Assembly (NCBI GenBank): GCA_023053685.1
Contig: JALIGW010000001.1
Span: forward strand, 163,366,547 to 163,430,546
Source of the DNA: Diadophis punctatus similis
Taxonomy: Eukaryota > Chordata > Lepidosauria > Squamata > Dipsadidae
Length of the DNA: 64,000 bases
Direction: 5' to 3'
Part shown: positions 44,716 to 64,000 of the stretch, one piece after another
Numbering within the stretch: position 1 is the stretch's first letter
Layout of the letters: every line of letters starts with the position of its first letter
Position numbers and translations under genes: made by a program
The notes under the pieces: generated by a model
Seen by the model: the letters and a program-made list of their open reading frames with translations, nothing else
Told to the model about the DNA's origin: nothing
Databases searched by the model: none

Positions 44716-44824
44716 TGCGATGAATACACAGCTAGCCTGGCTCTGTTTTCCTAGGTTCTCAATAGACCATGGAGAAAGCTATTCTGCCCCACTCGTCAAG
44801 CACAGCAACCAGGAGGCTGGGTAG

Positions 44825-45185
44825 CAGAGGTGGGTGCCTGCAGGAGCTGTCTGGTGCGTAGCTCCGGTAGGGAGCGGCCGATTGCACAATTTGCGCGCGA
44901 CCGCTCCGGAGCCCTCTCCGCCGGTCCGTCGCACGCATCACCATCTTTTCTTGAGAATTTTTGGGTGATTTTGCTTCTGCGCATGCGCGGAAGCAAAATC
45001 TCGCAGAAATCTTACGAGGGGACGCGTGCACGTGCGAGATTTTGGCGAGATTTTACTTCCGTGCATGCGCAGAAGCAAAATCGCGTGAGGGGGCGCACGT
45101 GCGTAGCGAGTGTGTGCGTGCGTGCCCGAAACGTGGAGATGCGCGCACAGCGCACTGGCATAGGTAAGCAAGCAACCCGCCCCTG
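44825..45185. mobile_element. hAT-type element, CpG-rich, 361 bp
   Basis: It starts cagaggtgggtgcctg and ends caacccgcccctg. Perfect 8-bp duplications ctgggtag lie at 44817-44824 and 45186-45193. The interior is unusually CpG-rich and repeats gcgcatgcgc / gcatgcgcagaagcaaaatc units. The several overlapping ORFs are compositional. It belongs to the CAGGGGTGGGTT terminus group (28746, 60062). Confidence 0.9.
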
Positions 45186-45193
45186 CTGGGTAG

Positions 45194-45611
45194 ACCCATG
45201 CACTCCTAGAAGGTCAGTTCACTCCCACTTCCTGCACCTCCTTAGTTTTCTTTTTAAATATTTGTGTAGCTATGGGGCTGCTGAGTAGTCCTTTGTGTAC
45301 TCCATGTCTATAATGGAGATGACCACATTTATTTATTTCTTAGGCACTTCAGCTGTAGCTGATGCTGAGAATTCCACTTTTATAGTAGTGGTTAAAACAA
45401 TACATCAGAACAGTTTTAATAATCTCATGTGACGTGAAAGTAATCTCACATATAAACTGCTTGCTAGGGGATCATCTCCACTTCAATCTCTGACCAGTGC
45501 TGCTGGACAGGCAGAGATATTGCTGGGAGCAGGCAGTCTCAATGATAGCTGGTTCCTAAGCCAAGATTAATATGTTCTATGAACAGCTGAGCATACTTGC
45601 ACTAGGAGACT
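45194..45611. other. spacer, nothing recognised
   Basis: No coding or repeat signature recognised. Confidence 0.4.
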
Positions 45612-45760
45612 GACTAGGTGGCTCAGTGGCTAAGACACTGAGCTTGTCGATCAGAAAGGTCGGCAGTTTGGCGGTTCAAATCCCTAGTATAGGTCTCCTG
45701 CGTGAGCAGGGGGTTGGACTAGATGGCCTCCAAGGTCCCTTCCAACTCTGTTACTTTACT
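45612..45760 (+). mobile_element. tRNA-derived SINE with CR1 tail
   Basis: The tRNA-like head has an A-box (tggctcagtggctaagac) and B-box (ggttcaaatcc). It is directly followed by the CR1 3' tail (gggttggactagatggcctc, caaggtcccttccaactctg). A tRNA promoter fused to a LINE tail is the usual plan of CR1-mobilised SINEs in reptiles. Not a tRNA gene. Confidence 0.85.
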
Positions 45761-47937
45761 GTTACTGCTTGAGTATCAAGGCAAGAACCAATGACATGTT
45801 TTCTATTCCAACCCACGGCAAAATCCCCAATGGTTGTCTACTGCTAGTATTAAGCATCACCAAATACTAGGGCTTCAGGGTATTAACAAGCCAGGCTTCA
45901 GTCTGGATCCTTGGAACTCTATGTCATAATTCAGCTGTTCTACTTTTTCTTTAATGTGATAACAACACTTCCATACTGCTTGGACCTTGATAATCTGTAT
46001 TAGTCGGAGGAGCAACATCTGATTTTCTGGCTCAAATGTGTTCTTATAAGGTGCCCTGGAAAATCCTCTACTCTTGGAAGACTTTCCTCTTTCTATAAAC
46101 AAATCAGGTCCAGATCCCATTGGTGAAGCCATACCATTTGATGGATCTTAGGAAGCATCCCTTTTCTGTCATGATGTCTACCTTGTGGAATAGCCTTTCC
46201 CCTGGGTAGGGACAGCCCTGAACCTGCTAGCCTTCCAGAAGGCAGTTTTTCCTTCTCTTGTTCTACCGTTTCACCTCAATTTAAAAAATCCCATGGACAG
46301 TCTTTTCTACGTTTTCCCACTTTACCTTACCTTACCTCAGCTCCTGGGATATCTTTGCTTCAGAGTATGCAAATAATCAGGATGAAGCATCCATTCTACA
46401 ATTAGCACAAAGCATTGAAGCAGGATTATTTTACAAAACTAGTACAATTCAGTAATTGCATTCAAGAGACTTTATGCCAAACAGATGAACAAAATCAAAG
46501 CAAAGCATACTTATCTCCTCTGCTTTTAAAGGCTTTTGGAATAAGATTTGTCCTAGGCTATTTTTAGGGCCTGGAAAAGAAAATCTCCCTCCCCAGCATT
46601 AAGCAACCCCAAAGAATCCATCCACCATTCAGAGGCCAGGGAAACCACTAGCATTTCACAGTATACCAGTGAGGCCCAGAAAATGCCAAACAAGGCAAGA
46701 TCTCCCTCCTGCAAATCAGCGTTTAATACTCTTATCAGTGCTGCTTCCAAACTCTGCCTCTGGCTTTAAAGGTGAGAGGATTCATTCATCCGCTACAAGC
46801 ATTTAGCCTTTTTCATCTCCGACCGGAACCTTTGCGTGCCAGTTGCCAGTATGTTCCTGTGGGAATAGTAGTTTCATCCCCTGGGAAATAAAAGTTAATA
46901 TTCCAAGCAGATGACAGATTAAACTGGCATTTGGATTTGATTTAACAGCCATGTAGTTTTGTTGAAGTTGCATCAGTTATTCAGCTGATTAGAAGCTAGC
47001 AGCACAAGTGGCCACTGGCCTTTATGTATGGAGTTTTTTAGTCTATAAAACTAATGTACCATTGATTTTTTTTTGAAAGCTATACATTCAATCCTTATAA
47101 AAGAACTTGTAGCTGGGAAACTCCAGGACTGAAATTAGTTTTGCCCAATGTGTTGATGCCCAGCAGGTGCACTCTTACTGTCCCTTCTGGAAGATGTAAT
47201 TGGCTCTTCAGAGATCTGGCAGATCTGATTTTCAGCTGCTCTCAGAGATAATCAACTCCGTAAGTCAACTACCAGGATCTCAAGCAACTCCAGAAGAAGG
47301 GGAGAGTGAGGAGAGGGATGAGGCAATAAGCAGAGTGAAAACGGCAGGATGTATCTGAAGAAGCCTTAAGATCAGGCATTTCAACTGCTCGACCTGTCGG
47401 CACATCCAATGGCAAAGAATTCTTTCCTGGATATAATCAAGACTGGAAGAATTAATTCTAACCTGGAGATCAAAGGCAGAGCTTAGTAAGAAAGTGGCGT
47501 GCAGAGCTCCAGATCTAAGGTACATTTAGATTCTTGTTCTTATCATTAAGAAAATATTGGATGATTATTAATACATGGGGTTTCTGTGGAAGTATATATG
47601 GATTTTGGCTACTGTGTGATTGAATTCTTTTTTAAGCCTTATTATTTGGGGAATATTCGGCTTGTTAAATAAATTCTTCATTGAAGGAAGATTTTTCACA
47701 GACTTGCTAACATGTATTACTCCAGAATTCAGTTTGGTACAGAATTTGACAGATAGGACTAAAAGTAAATCACAAATGTGAAAATATTGAAAATTGCTAA
47801 ATGCACAATAATTGCTGGATCCAGTTCAGACCAGGAGAATAAGCAATATTAGCTATATTAACTATAAGGTAAATCGGGTTTAATACTTTGGCAGTGAATA
47901 GCAGAATTTTTCCTTGGTACTAAACTATGTTTAACCT
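45761..47937. other. spacer upstream of OPN5, nothing recognised
   Basis: No exon confirmed. Short ORFs (45875, 46553, 47280) lack domains. A promoter or 5' non-coding exon of the opsin could lie here or in 48296-49736. Confidence 0.35.
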
Positions 47938-48295
47938 AAAGAAGAAAATGCTGGGGATGACATGATAGCTATCTTCCAATTCTTGAAGGGCTGTCACAGG
48001 GCTGTCAATTTATTTTTCAAAGCACCTGAAACCAGGACAAGAAGTAATGGGTGGAAGCTAATCAGAGGGAGATCCAACCTAGAACTAAGGAGACATTTCC
48101 TGACAGTGAGAACAAATAATCAATGAAACAGCTCAGTCTCTGGAGCTGTGTGTGCTCCATCGCTGGAGGTTTTCAAGAAGAGACTGGGCAACCATTTGTC
48201 CGGGATGGAATAAGAACTCCTGCCTTGGGCAGAGGGTTATGCTAGAAGACCTCCAAAGTCCTTTCGAGCCCTATAATTCTATGATTCATAGGTGA
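47938..48295 (+). mobile_element. CR1 LINE 3' end, diverged
   Basis: It follows the CR1 order: gatgacatgatagctatctt, gaagtaatgggtggaagcta, aggagacatttcctgacagt, agaagacctccaaagtcc, and the CR1 octamer-like tail attctatgattcat. Confidence 0.85.
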
Positions 48296-49020
48296 TTTTT
48301 CAATCCAGCTGTAAGTGGCACCAAATCTTACACTGTTTGGGAACACAGTTCTAAAGTGTAAGTAATAATAATGCTCTAATCTTTTTACTTAAGAGGGGAG
48401 TAACAGGTTTTACCCTTTCCTCTATAATGTCTGTATATGGATAGTTTGTTTAACTCAATTACCTGCAAAACCTGCAGTTTATTGACTAGACACAGCATAG
48501 GAATGCATGAGGAATACATATATGTTGGTCATGGTCGAGATTTGTTTCCATTCTGCTTGCCGACCACCTGAACATAGCACTGCATGTGTATTTGAAACAA
48601 GAGTGATAGCATTGTCATCTGCTTTCTTACCCACTTGCAAAATTCCATTCTAGTCCTTCTATGCATGCCGTATTGTTGGTTGCTAGTTCTTGAGATATGA
48701 TAGCAATTTCTAAATATTTAAAATGTCTAAGTATCAACAAAAACTGGGCATGTTAAGAAGACCACCTTGTCTTCCTCACACCCACTGTTTAGCAGGGATG
48801 CCTTTTCCATACCTCCCCTCCCTTTGCAGAGTTTTCCAGTGTTATGTCCATCCAACATCAATGCAAACCGTATGCTCTTCAGGAGAGAGACTTGTGGTTT
48901 TGTTATTGATTTGTGCTTAATGTTACACTACAGTAATAGTAATGGCCCAATCTTTAGTCCCCCAAAATCATAGGTATACCTCAGAAGTGCTAATTTAAAT
49001 CAAAACATTTTATTTTAAAG
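48296..49020. other. spacer, nothing recognised
   Basis: No gene or repeat end recognised. The 65-68-codon ORFs at 48723-48973 show no domain. Confidence 0.35.
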
Positions 49021-49330
49021 TTAATGAAACTCTGTGAAAACTCTGTGTTTGGTGTTTGGTGACGAACTCTGTGGTTTCATCACCAAACCTCCAAAACTTT
49101 ACCCTTAGACTGTCCACTGTTGACCTCACCCGATTCCTAAGAGGTCAGTAAGGGGCGTGCATAAGTGCACCAGCATGCCTACTGTCCCTGTCCTAATGTT
49201 CCCTCTTATCAGTACCCATCTTATGTATTCCCTCTTATCAGTACCCATCTCATGTAAACAATGTTATATCTATGTATGTTACCAATATGTACTTGACAAA
49301 AACAAATACATAAAATAAATAAAATAAAAT
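49021..49330 (+). mobile_element. CR1-superfamily LINE 3' end (GACCTC..CCTAAGAGGTC family)
   Basis: cgattcctaagaggtcagta, gcgtgcataagtgcaccagc, ctactgtccctgtcctaatg and an (AAATA)n tail match, in opposite orientation, the copies at 52040-52335 and 59090-59790. Confidence 0.75.
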
Positions 49331-49497
49331 GTGGCAAAATTATTCTTGGTATGATATTATCAGCAAACTTAGGAAAATAATATGGTGTAAAGGTAATGTG
49401 GAATCAATTTTTTTTGCTCTTGATAAAAGGACTTTGAGTATAACATGTTTAATTAGTAATCTGCATCCAAATTTTTAATGCAAATAGTCTCTTTGCT

Positions 49498-49552
49498 GTA
49501 ACACACAGGTGGATCGTGTGTGTTTTAACACACAGGTGGATCATGTGTGTTG
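49498..49552 (+). repeat. two-copy tandem repeat (~28 bp)
   Basis: aacacacaggtggatc, then g or a, then tgtgtgtt is present twice in tandem, about 190 bp upstream of the first OPN5 coding exon. Confidence 0.8.
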
Positions 49553-49736
49553 ATTCATGGCCATTAACTAAAATTATATTATTTTCCATGCATTGCAAAA
49601 TCATAATGGAAGCATGGTTGAGCCAGATTTTTTTTTACTTTATTTCAATACTGTATATTATTTGAATCATTTGTTTTCTCTTTTCCTGCTTAGAGAAATG
49701 TGATTCAGTAACCTTCTTTTATTTCTTTGCTATCAG

Positions 49737-58290
<8,554 letters not shown>

Positions 58291-58894
58291 GTAGGTGCAT
58301 ACAGTCTCTAAATTTTATTTTATTTGTTTAAGAATAGGCTGAATAGAGGGGAAGAGACTCAACAGAAAACCGTGCATGAGAAATAAAGGGATATTTGGGC
58401 AACCAGTGGGAAAATAAACTGATCTTGACAAATCTAGCCCCCCCCCCATCCCCCCTGCCTACTACTAGACTTTCACTTCAGGTCTTTATGCCTTTTCACC
58501 TAGTATCTGACTTAAAAGTAGATTTATGAAAGGAAGTTAGTTAGAGATGATTTTTTTTCTAGCAGAGTTTTTCTCTGGGGAAAAACAAGTCAATCCCTTC
58601 TTAGTGTTTTAAACCATGAAGTTGATCGCATGATATTCAATTAGCCTGAGAGTCTCCCCAGCCTCAATGCACCACCACCAGTTGCTGGTCATATAAAATT
58701 AAACCTCCTTCAAGCTGATTTTCAGTGGTGTAAATACATCACATTTACATCACAATGTAGTGTCACACAATAGTGTACAGTATATAATGATGAGATAAGA
58801 GGTGAAGTGTGAAATGGGACGTGTGCCTTTGTTTGAAATTATATTTTTAAAAAAGTTTGATAACTATATATGGCTTTGACATCACACATGAATG
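58291..58894. other. OPN5 intron, nothing recognised
   Basis: Sequence after the TM5 exon donor. No TM6-TM7 exon was found here or to the end of the window. Confidence 0.5.
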
Positions 58895-59080
58895 CAGGCT
58901 TTTTTAAAAAATAATTTTTATTAAAGAGATTTTTTTACAGAAAATTTTTTTTGAAAAGGAAAGTAAAAGAAAATTAAAGAAAAATGATAATTAAATAAGA
59001 AGAAAAGAGAAAAGAAAATGACATCATGTGAAATATACAGGACTGGCTCCCAACTGTCCTTACAGCAGTTATAAATATAT
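58895..59080 (-). mobile_element. L1-type LINE 3' end fragment
   Basis: ttttttaaaaaataattttt at the start resembles the start of the 43950 copy. A-rich beyond. Assignment rests on this tail only. Confidence 0.45.
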
Positions 59081-59089
59081 ATTTTTTAT

Positions 59090-59790
59090 TTATTTATTTT
59101 ATTTTTCAAACATGTACAGGATAGTAGTTGTTTGTATAAACATAACATAAGTAAAAAAAGTTCCGATAAAAGAGGACAGTAGGACAGGGACGGTAGGCAC
59201 AGTGGTGCACTTATGCACACCCCTTACAGACCTCTTAGGAATGGGGAGAGGTCTACTGTAGACAGTCTAAGGTTAAAGTTTTGGGGGTTTGGGGAAGAAA
59301 CCACAGAGTCAGGTAGTGCATTCCAGGCATTGATTACTCTGTTGCTGAACTCGTATTTTCTGCAGTCAAGTTTCGAGCGGTTCACATTGAGTTTGAATCT
59401 ATTACGTGCTCGTGTATTGTTGCGGTTGAAGCTGAAGTAATCATTGACAGGAAGGACTTTTGATATATGATTTTTATGAACTACATTTAGATCAGATTGG
59501 AGGCGGTGTAGTTGTAACTTGTCTAATCCCAATATTTCAAGTCTGGTGGAATAAGGTATTTTATTGCGAGCAGAGGTAGAGGACTCTTCTAGTGAAATAT
59601 TTCTGGGCTCTCTTGATTGTATTAATGTCTGATATGCAGTGCGGGTTCCAGACAAGTGAGCTGTATTCAAGAATTGGTCTAGCAAATGTTTTATATGCTG
59701 TGGTTAGCAGTGTAATATTGCCAGAGAAGAAGCCACGCAAGATTAGATTAACAACTCTCAGAACCTTTTTGGCAATATTTATTTATATTT
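59090..59790 (-). mobile_element. CR1-superfamily LINE, ORF2 C-terminus and 3' end
   Basis: The minus-strand frame 59224-59685 reads SGTRTAYQTLIQSREPR, YSTRLEILGLDKLQLHRLQS and FSNRVINAWNALPDSVV, the LINE ORF2 C-terminal pattern. The 3' tail matches 49021-49330 and 52040-52335. Confidence 0.85.
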
Positions 59791-60061
59791 ATATTTATAT
59801 TTCATTTTCTCAGGAATGCTGTTGAAGGAGAATTGCACACAGCTCTATAAATACACAATGGAACATAACTGCCAAACAAACAAAAATCACAAATTCCCTG
59901 CCCGCAACTCTATTTCCCTCCAGTCAGCTCAGACACAGTTGGGCTTCCTCCTCCACTGAATTCAGAAACTAAACTCTAGCAGGCCTCAATGCTCCTGGCA
60001 AATGTCATTTCTTCCTTCCTTTCCCTTGTTTGGCCTCAGCCATCGTCCCCTAGCAGGAGAT

Positions 60062-60565
60062 CAGTGGTGGGTTCTTACCAGTGCGGTCCACTCTATAGCA
60101 CTGGTAGCGGCCCGCTGGTGACATCACAGTACCGGTACGGTCGGTTGCCGGTGCCTGGGCGCCGCCATTTTTTTTAAAAAATATTTTTTTAGAAAAAAAA
60201 TTCTTCTGCGCATGCCCAGAAGCTGAGTTTCTGGCACTGCTCATGCGCTGCCTTCCTACCCCACAGTGAGTCCAAGCAGGGGAAGATGGCTGAGGGAGCG
60301 CATGAGACACTGAAAGAACGAGCGGCAGGAACTATCTCCATTCCCCTCCCTTCAGCAGTCTGAGAAGCCACGAACGTGCGGTGATGATCCTAGGCATTTC
60401 CGCACGTTTGAGGCTTCTCGAGCTGCTGAGGGGAGGGGGAATGGGCGGCAGGACCTATCTCAGTTCCAATCCCTTCAGCAGTCCGAGAAGCCACACCCAC
60501 CCGGTCACATGGCTGGCAAGCCATGCCCACAGAGTGGTAGTAAAAAAATTAGGAACCCGCCCCTG
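60062..60565. mobile_element. hAT-type non-autonomous element (CAGTGGTGGGTTC termini)
   Basis: The ends are cagtggtgggttctta and taggaacccgcccctg. Perfect 8-bp duplications caggagat lie at 60054-60061 and 60566-60573. Internal gcgcatgcccagaagc-type CpG segments. No transposase. Confidence 0.92.
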
Positions 60566-60573
60566 CAGGAGAT

Positions 60574-61460
60574 GCAGCCACCTGCTCCCTGCTCAGAAGC
60601 AGCCTCTGTCACTCCATCTTCCCAAGGATCCCAAAAGAGCCCAAAATCCAAGGAAGGGAGAAGATGGCACAAGAGCAGGAGCCGGGAAGGAGGAGATAGA
60701 AGACGTGGAGGACAGAGATTCTTATCCAACCTCAACATGAGTAACAGAGAAAGTAGAGAAATAAGACAAAACATTTCCAAATCTCTCTCCCTGGAAAAAT
60801 AAAGTAGTAGCACTGTAAAGGGTAACACGCAACTTGATTGAAGGAAGAAAGTGCAAAAGTTATTCAAGTAATCTAAGGGGGAAGAAATACAGAGGAACTC
60901 ACATTCAGCACAAGTAAATCAGAAGGCAGAGAAACAGAACTGAGATAAAGCACTAGCGTAGATGAACTTGGACTTAACACAATCGAATTAAAGAGTACAG
61001 CTCAGCTACACTGGTAATACTGCATGCGTGACAGGAACTGCCCATCTCTTCTTCCCATGAGAGTATCCCTCAAAGGCTACACTGAAAGCTGGTGGTTGTG
61101 GTAGTCCGTGGCCAGGGGTGGTGCTAGGCGAAGGGCAGAGGAGGCATGCCTGAAAATGAGTCAAAGGCACTTTCTGTAGGGAGAAGGGAGGCCTCCAGCA
61201 TGGAAGGGCCAGGAAAATCTACTCCCGTTAGTTCTGTTTCTCATATTAATCTATGAACAAATTTTGAGTAAAAAATACATTTATTACGTTTATTATTCAA
61301 CCGGAGCATTTCAAATTGGCAATATTTCATTCCACACTAAGCTTTAGTGGGATGATTTACTAAGAAGTCAACTAACCAGATCCCGTGCTTTAGATATAGC
61401 TCCCTTTGAACTTACCAGCTTCTTCAAACACTAATTCAATAGGAATCTTACAGCCCTTTA
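60574..61460. other. spacer, nothing recognised
   Basis: Moderately GC-rich then AT-rich. The 97-120-codon ORFs near 60381-60867 overlap the hAT element and show no domain. Confidence 0.4.
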
Positions 61461-61468
61461 GTGTAAAC

Positions 61469-64000
61469 CAGGGGTGTCAAACTCATTTCTCATCGTGGGC
61501 CACATACGGCCTAGGGAGATGTCAAGTGGGCCGGACCATTAAAATTATACCATACTCTGCTATAAATAATTAAAATATCATGTCTTTTCTTTGTTTTGGT
61601 GTAAAGAAGCACAAGTACATTAGGAAAATATTGAAATTTAATAAACTATCCTTTTACAAAACATTTCATAAAACACCTCATATTTCCTTAGACAAATGTG
61701 CAATTTACTTTTATCATTCACAAATATGCATTGCAACAGATCCCACTGATTGTACAAAGGCACAAAACTTTAATTGGTACTGAAAAATATAGTAATGCAC
61801 TTTAAGATTAAATGAGACTTTTAAAGAAAGGAATTTTTAAACCACTTACACATACGCATATAAAATCTAAATGTAATCCCTGCACACCTTACAAACTAAG
61901 GAGAGTGATTTTAAATGTGTAATGAAGAAAGTGTTCGCCTGTCCTGTAAATCTGTAAACTTCATACATGAAACATACATACACATACAATACATACTAAA
62001 AATTTATGGAGTTGTATGAACAGTAGAATTCCATCACACAACTTTTATTTTGAAGCTGCTGACTAACATTAAAGTGCACATTTTTTAAATCACCACAGTA
62101 AGGATTCATCTTCACAGAGCTGTATTCTTTCAATGCAAACAGTATCTAAGGCAGCATTTTAAAGGTGTTAGTCTAGTCTGGACTTGTATTTGTTCCTGAA
62201 ACTTGGCATCTTTTGGCCTGTACAAGTGCATCAACACCAGGTGTCATGTCCTGACTAGCTGTCACTTTCAGAATGTCATTTAAGTGCTTGTTTGTGAGCC
62301 TTGAACGCATTTTTGTTTTATTGATATTCATCACTGAGAAGATTTGTTCACAAAGGTAGGTTGTCCCAAACATGCACAAAATTTTAGCAGCCAGGGCTGT
62401 TAATTTGGGGTACCCTGGTAGTAGATACTGATAAAATCTGTCCAGACCTACAGAGGCAAATTTGCCCTTCAAATCTGCATCACACTGCAAATCAATTATC
62501 TCTAGCTGAATTTCGACCGGCAGATCAGAAGCTTTAACTGTGAAAGGTGAGCGAAAAACTGAAAATTCTGTCTCAAGTTCACCAAATACCTGAAAACGTT
62601 TCTCAAACTCCCGCAGTAGTCCTGCAATTTTGTCTTTGTACCGTTTCATGTCCGCATCAGGTCTGGTCACACACACATCTCTCAGACAGGGGAAATGAGC
62701 AGGGTTGCCATTTGCCAGTTGCATCTCCCACAAAGTCAGCTTCAACTTAAATGCATGTATGTTGTCAGAAAACTGTGTGACAACTTTTTTGCGGCCTTGC
62801 AACATTTTGTTCAGATTGTTCAAGTGTTCAGTAATATCAACCAAGAATGCAAGGTCCCGTAGCCATTTTTGAGATTGTAATTCCAACACCGGTTTTCCTT
62901 TTTTCTCCATGAACTGTCCGATTTCCTCTCGTAGATCAAAGAAATGCCTCAGCACAGCGCCTCGGCTTAACCATCTCACTTCAGTGTGGTATGGCAGGCT
63001 GTGGGTAATGTTGCTGTCGCTGAGAAGTTTGTCAAACTGACGATGGTTCAGACCTCTGGACCGGATGAAATTTACAGTGCAAACAACCACCTCCATGACG
63101 TGGTCCATTTTCAGCGACTTGCAACACAATGCCTCCTGGTGCAAAATACAGTGAAATGTCCAGAAATGATCTCCTCCATTAAGGGCTTGTACTTTGTCTT
63201 TGAACTTTGTCGTGACACCTGCTTTCTTTCCGACCATGGATGGCGCGCCGTCTGTAGCCAGGCTGACAGCGCGGGACCAGTCCACTCCAACTCTGTCCAA
63301 TGCAGCAACGACAGAGCCGAAAATGTCCTCGGCTGTTGTAGTGGCCATCATTGGCACCAACTCAAGAAACTCTTCAGTAACAGTCAATGTCTCATCAACT
63401 CCTCGAATAAATATGGCCAGTTGGGCCACGTCTGTGATGTCAGTGCTCTCGTCAATTGCCACGGAAAATGCAATAAATGACTTGACTCTCTGTTTCAATT
63501 GACTGTCTAAATCTGCCGATAGTTCCGAAATCCTCTCTGCTATAGTATTCCTCGTCAGGCTAATATTGGCAAAAGCTTGTCGCTTCTCGGGACATACAAG
63601 TTCAGCCGCTTTCATCATGCATCGTTTAACAAAGTCACCGTCGGAATACGGCTTCGATGCTAATGCTATTTCGCTAGCAATTAGGTAGCTGGCTTTTACC
63701 GCTGCTTCACTGACTTCTCGGCTCTGGATGAAAGTTGACTGCTGTTTCCTCAGACCCGCCAGCAATTCGTTAATCTTATCTCTTCTCAGTTGTCCTTGCA
63801 AGCCGTCATATTTTTCACTGTGATGAGTCTCGTAGTGGCGTCGAATATTATATTCCTTCAATACCGAAACTTGTTGCAAACACACCAAGCACGAAGGTTT
63901 TCCGTGCATCTCTGTAAATAAATAGGACGTGGTCCATTTTTCTTTGAAAATTCTACACTCCTTATCTACTTTTCTCCGTTTGGATAACGACATTTTGGCT
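61469..64000 (-). mobile_element. hAT transposon with intact transposase (runs off the window)
   Basis: The terminus caggggtgtcaaactc lies at 61469, with gtgtaaac (61461-61468) as the putative target site on this side. It is followed by about 700 bp of non-coding subterminal sequence and the transposase gene on the minus strand. The other end, beyond 64000, is not visible. Length so far is 2.5 kb, normal for an autonomous hAT element. Confidence 0.88.
62173..63993 (-). CDS. hAT-family transposase (BED-type finger, GTF2IRD2/Charlie-like), intact
   Basis: A 606-codon uninterrupted frame. The N-terminus has a BED-type zinc finger (C35, C38, H53, H58 in the context KPSCLVCLQ...RRHYETHH). The RNase H-like core shows DESTD (D181), TDGAPSM (D248) and the C-H pair in FHCILHQEAL, as in hAT transposases. 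EVRWLSRG follows at 338-345. The C-terminal hAT dimerisation motif YLCEQIFSVMN (E549) with KMRSRLTNKHLNDILK closes it. The length fits hAT transposases. The ATG at 63991-63993 is a few bases from the window edge. Sequences like this are often annotated as general transcription factor II-I repeat domain-containing protein 2-like. The absence of any stop or frameshift in 1.8 kb marks a recent or constrained copy. A domesticated host gene is the alternative, but the adjacent transposon end argues for a transposon. Confidence 0.93.
   Translation of the reverse strand: MSLSKRRKVDKECRIFKEKWTTSYLFTEMHGKPSCLVCLQQVSVLKEYNIRRHYETHHSEKYDGLQGQLRRDKINELLAGLRKQQSTFIQSREVSEAAVKASYLIASEIALASKPYSDGDFVKRCMMKAAELVCPEKRQAFANISLTRNTIAERISELSADLDSQLKQRVKSFIAFSVAIDESTDITDVAQLAIFIRGVDETLTVTEEFLELVPMMATTTAEDIFGSVVAALDRVGVDWSRAVSLATDGAPSMVGKKAGVTTKFKDKVQALNGGDHFWTFHCILHQEALCCKSLKMDHVMEVVVCTVNFIRSRGLNHRQFDKLLSDSNITHSLPYHTEVRWLSRGAVLRHFFDLREEIGQFMEKKGKPVLELQSQKWLRDLAFLVDITEHLNNLNKMLQGRKKVVTQFSDNIHAFKLKLTLWEMQLANGNPAHFPCLRDVCVTRPDADMKRYKDKIAGLLREFEKRFQVFGELETEFSVFRSPFTVKASDLPVEIQLEIIDLQCDADLKGKFASVGLDRFYQYLLPGYPKLTALAAKILCMFGTTYLCEQIFSVMNINKTKMRSRLTNKHLNDILKVTASQDMTPGVDALVQAKRCQVSGTNTSPD

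Noticed and set aside
44759..45288. Several overlapping GC-rich ORFs around 45 kb
   Set aside because: All fall in or across the CpG-rich hAT element, where lack of stops is compositional.
62547..63502. Plus-strand ORFs opposite the transposase
   Set aside because: They are shadows of the 606-codon minus-strand transposase frame.

Overview
The window is nuclear DNA of a squamate reptile, most probably an advanced (colubroid) snake. The sequence evidence is a perfect (ATTCT)18 pentamer array directly behind a CR1/L3-type LINE tail (the AATAG seeding described for snakes), several tRNA-derived Sauria-type SINEs, BovB, CR1, L2 and L1 fragments, and families of hAT miniature elements with 8-bp target duplications. 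The genes have introns with GT/AG boundaries. There are no prokaryotic features.

Two host genes are present, both on the plus strand and both incomplete. The last five coding exons of CD2AP lie at 5404-18432 and end at a TGA stop. Four consecutive exons of an OPN5 (neuropsin) family opsin lie at 49737-58290. They cover the N-terminus to the start of the third cytoplasmic loop; the exons for transmembrane segments 6-7 lie beyond the window or are missing. CD2AP next to OPN5 matches the order on human 6p12, but no ADGRF2/ADGRF4-like exon was seen between them.

Most of the rest is transposable elements, often nested. Region by region: 0-4 kb, a hAT miniature element and a CR1 LINE with a second hAT element inside it. 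4-11 kb, CD2AP introns with a Penelope-like fragment (inverted terminal duplications and a hammerhead-ribozyme-like motif), a perfect 32-bp hairpin and SINEs. 11.8-17.6 kb, an almost complete but decayed DIRS tyrosine-recombinase retrotransposon in the last CD2AP intron. 18.4-28 kb, CD2AP 3' flank, AT-rich, with a TA-flanked 885-bp inverted-repeat element. 28-35 kb, microsatellites, BovB, CR1, hAT elements and a Penelope terminal hairpin. 35.4-41.1 kb, a complete but decayed Gypsy LTR retrotransposon with 5-bp target duplications, whose pol is interrupted by a second TA-flanked element. 41-49.7 kb, AT-rich spacer with L1, hAT, SINE and CR1 pieces. 49.7-58.3 kb, the OPN5 exons, whose introns carry SINE, L1, L2, LINE and LTR insertions. 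58.3-64 kb, LINE and hAT elements, ending in a hAT transposon with an uninterrupted 606-codon transposase on the minus strand.

The intact hAT transposase shares its terminal inverted repeat with smaller hAT elements in the same window, so an autonomous element and its likely non-autonomous dependants can be read side by side. Domain and family calls rest on recognised motifs and were not checked by database search.
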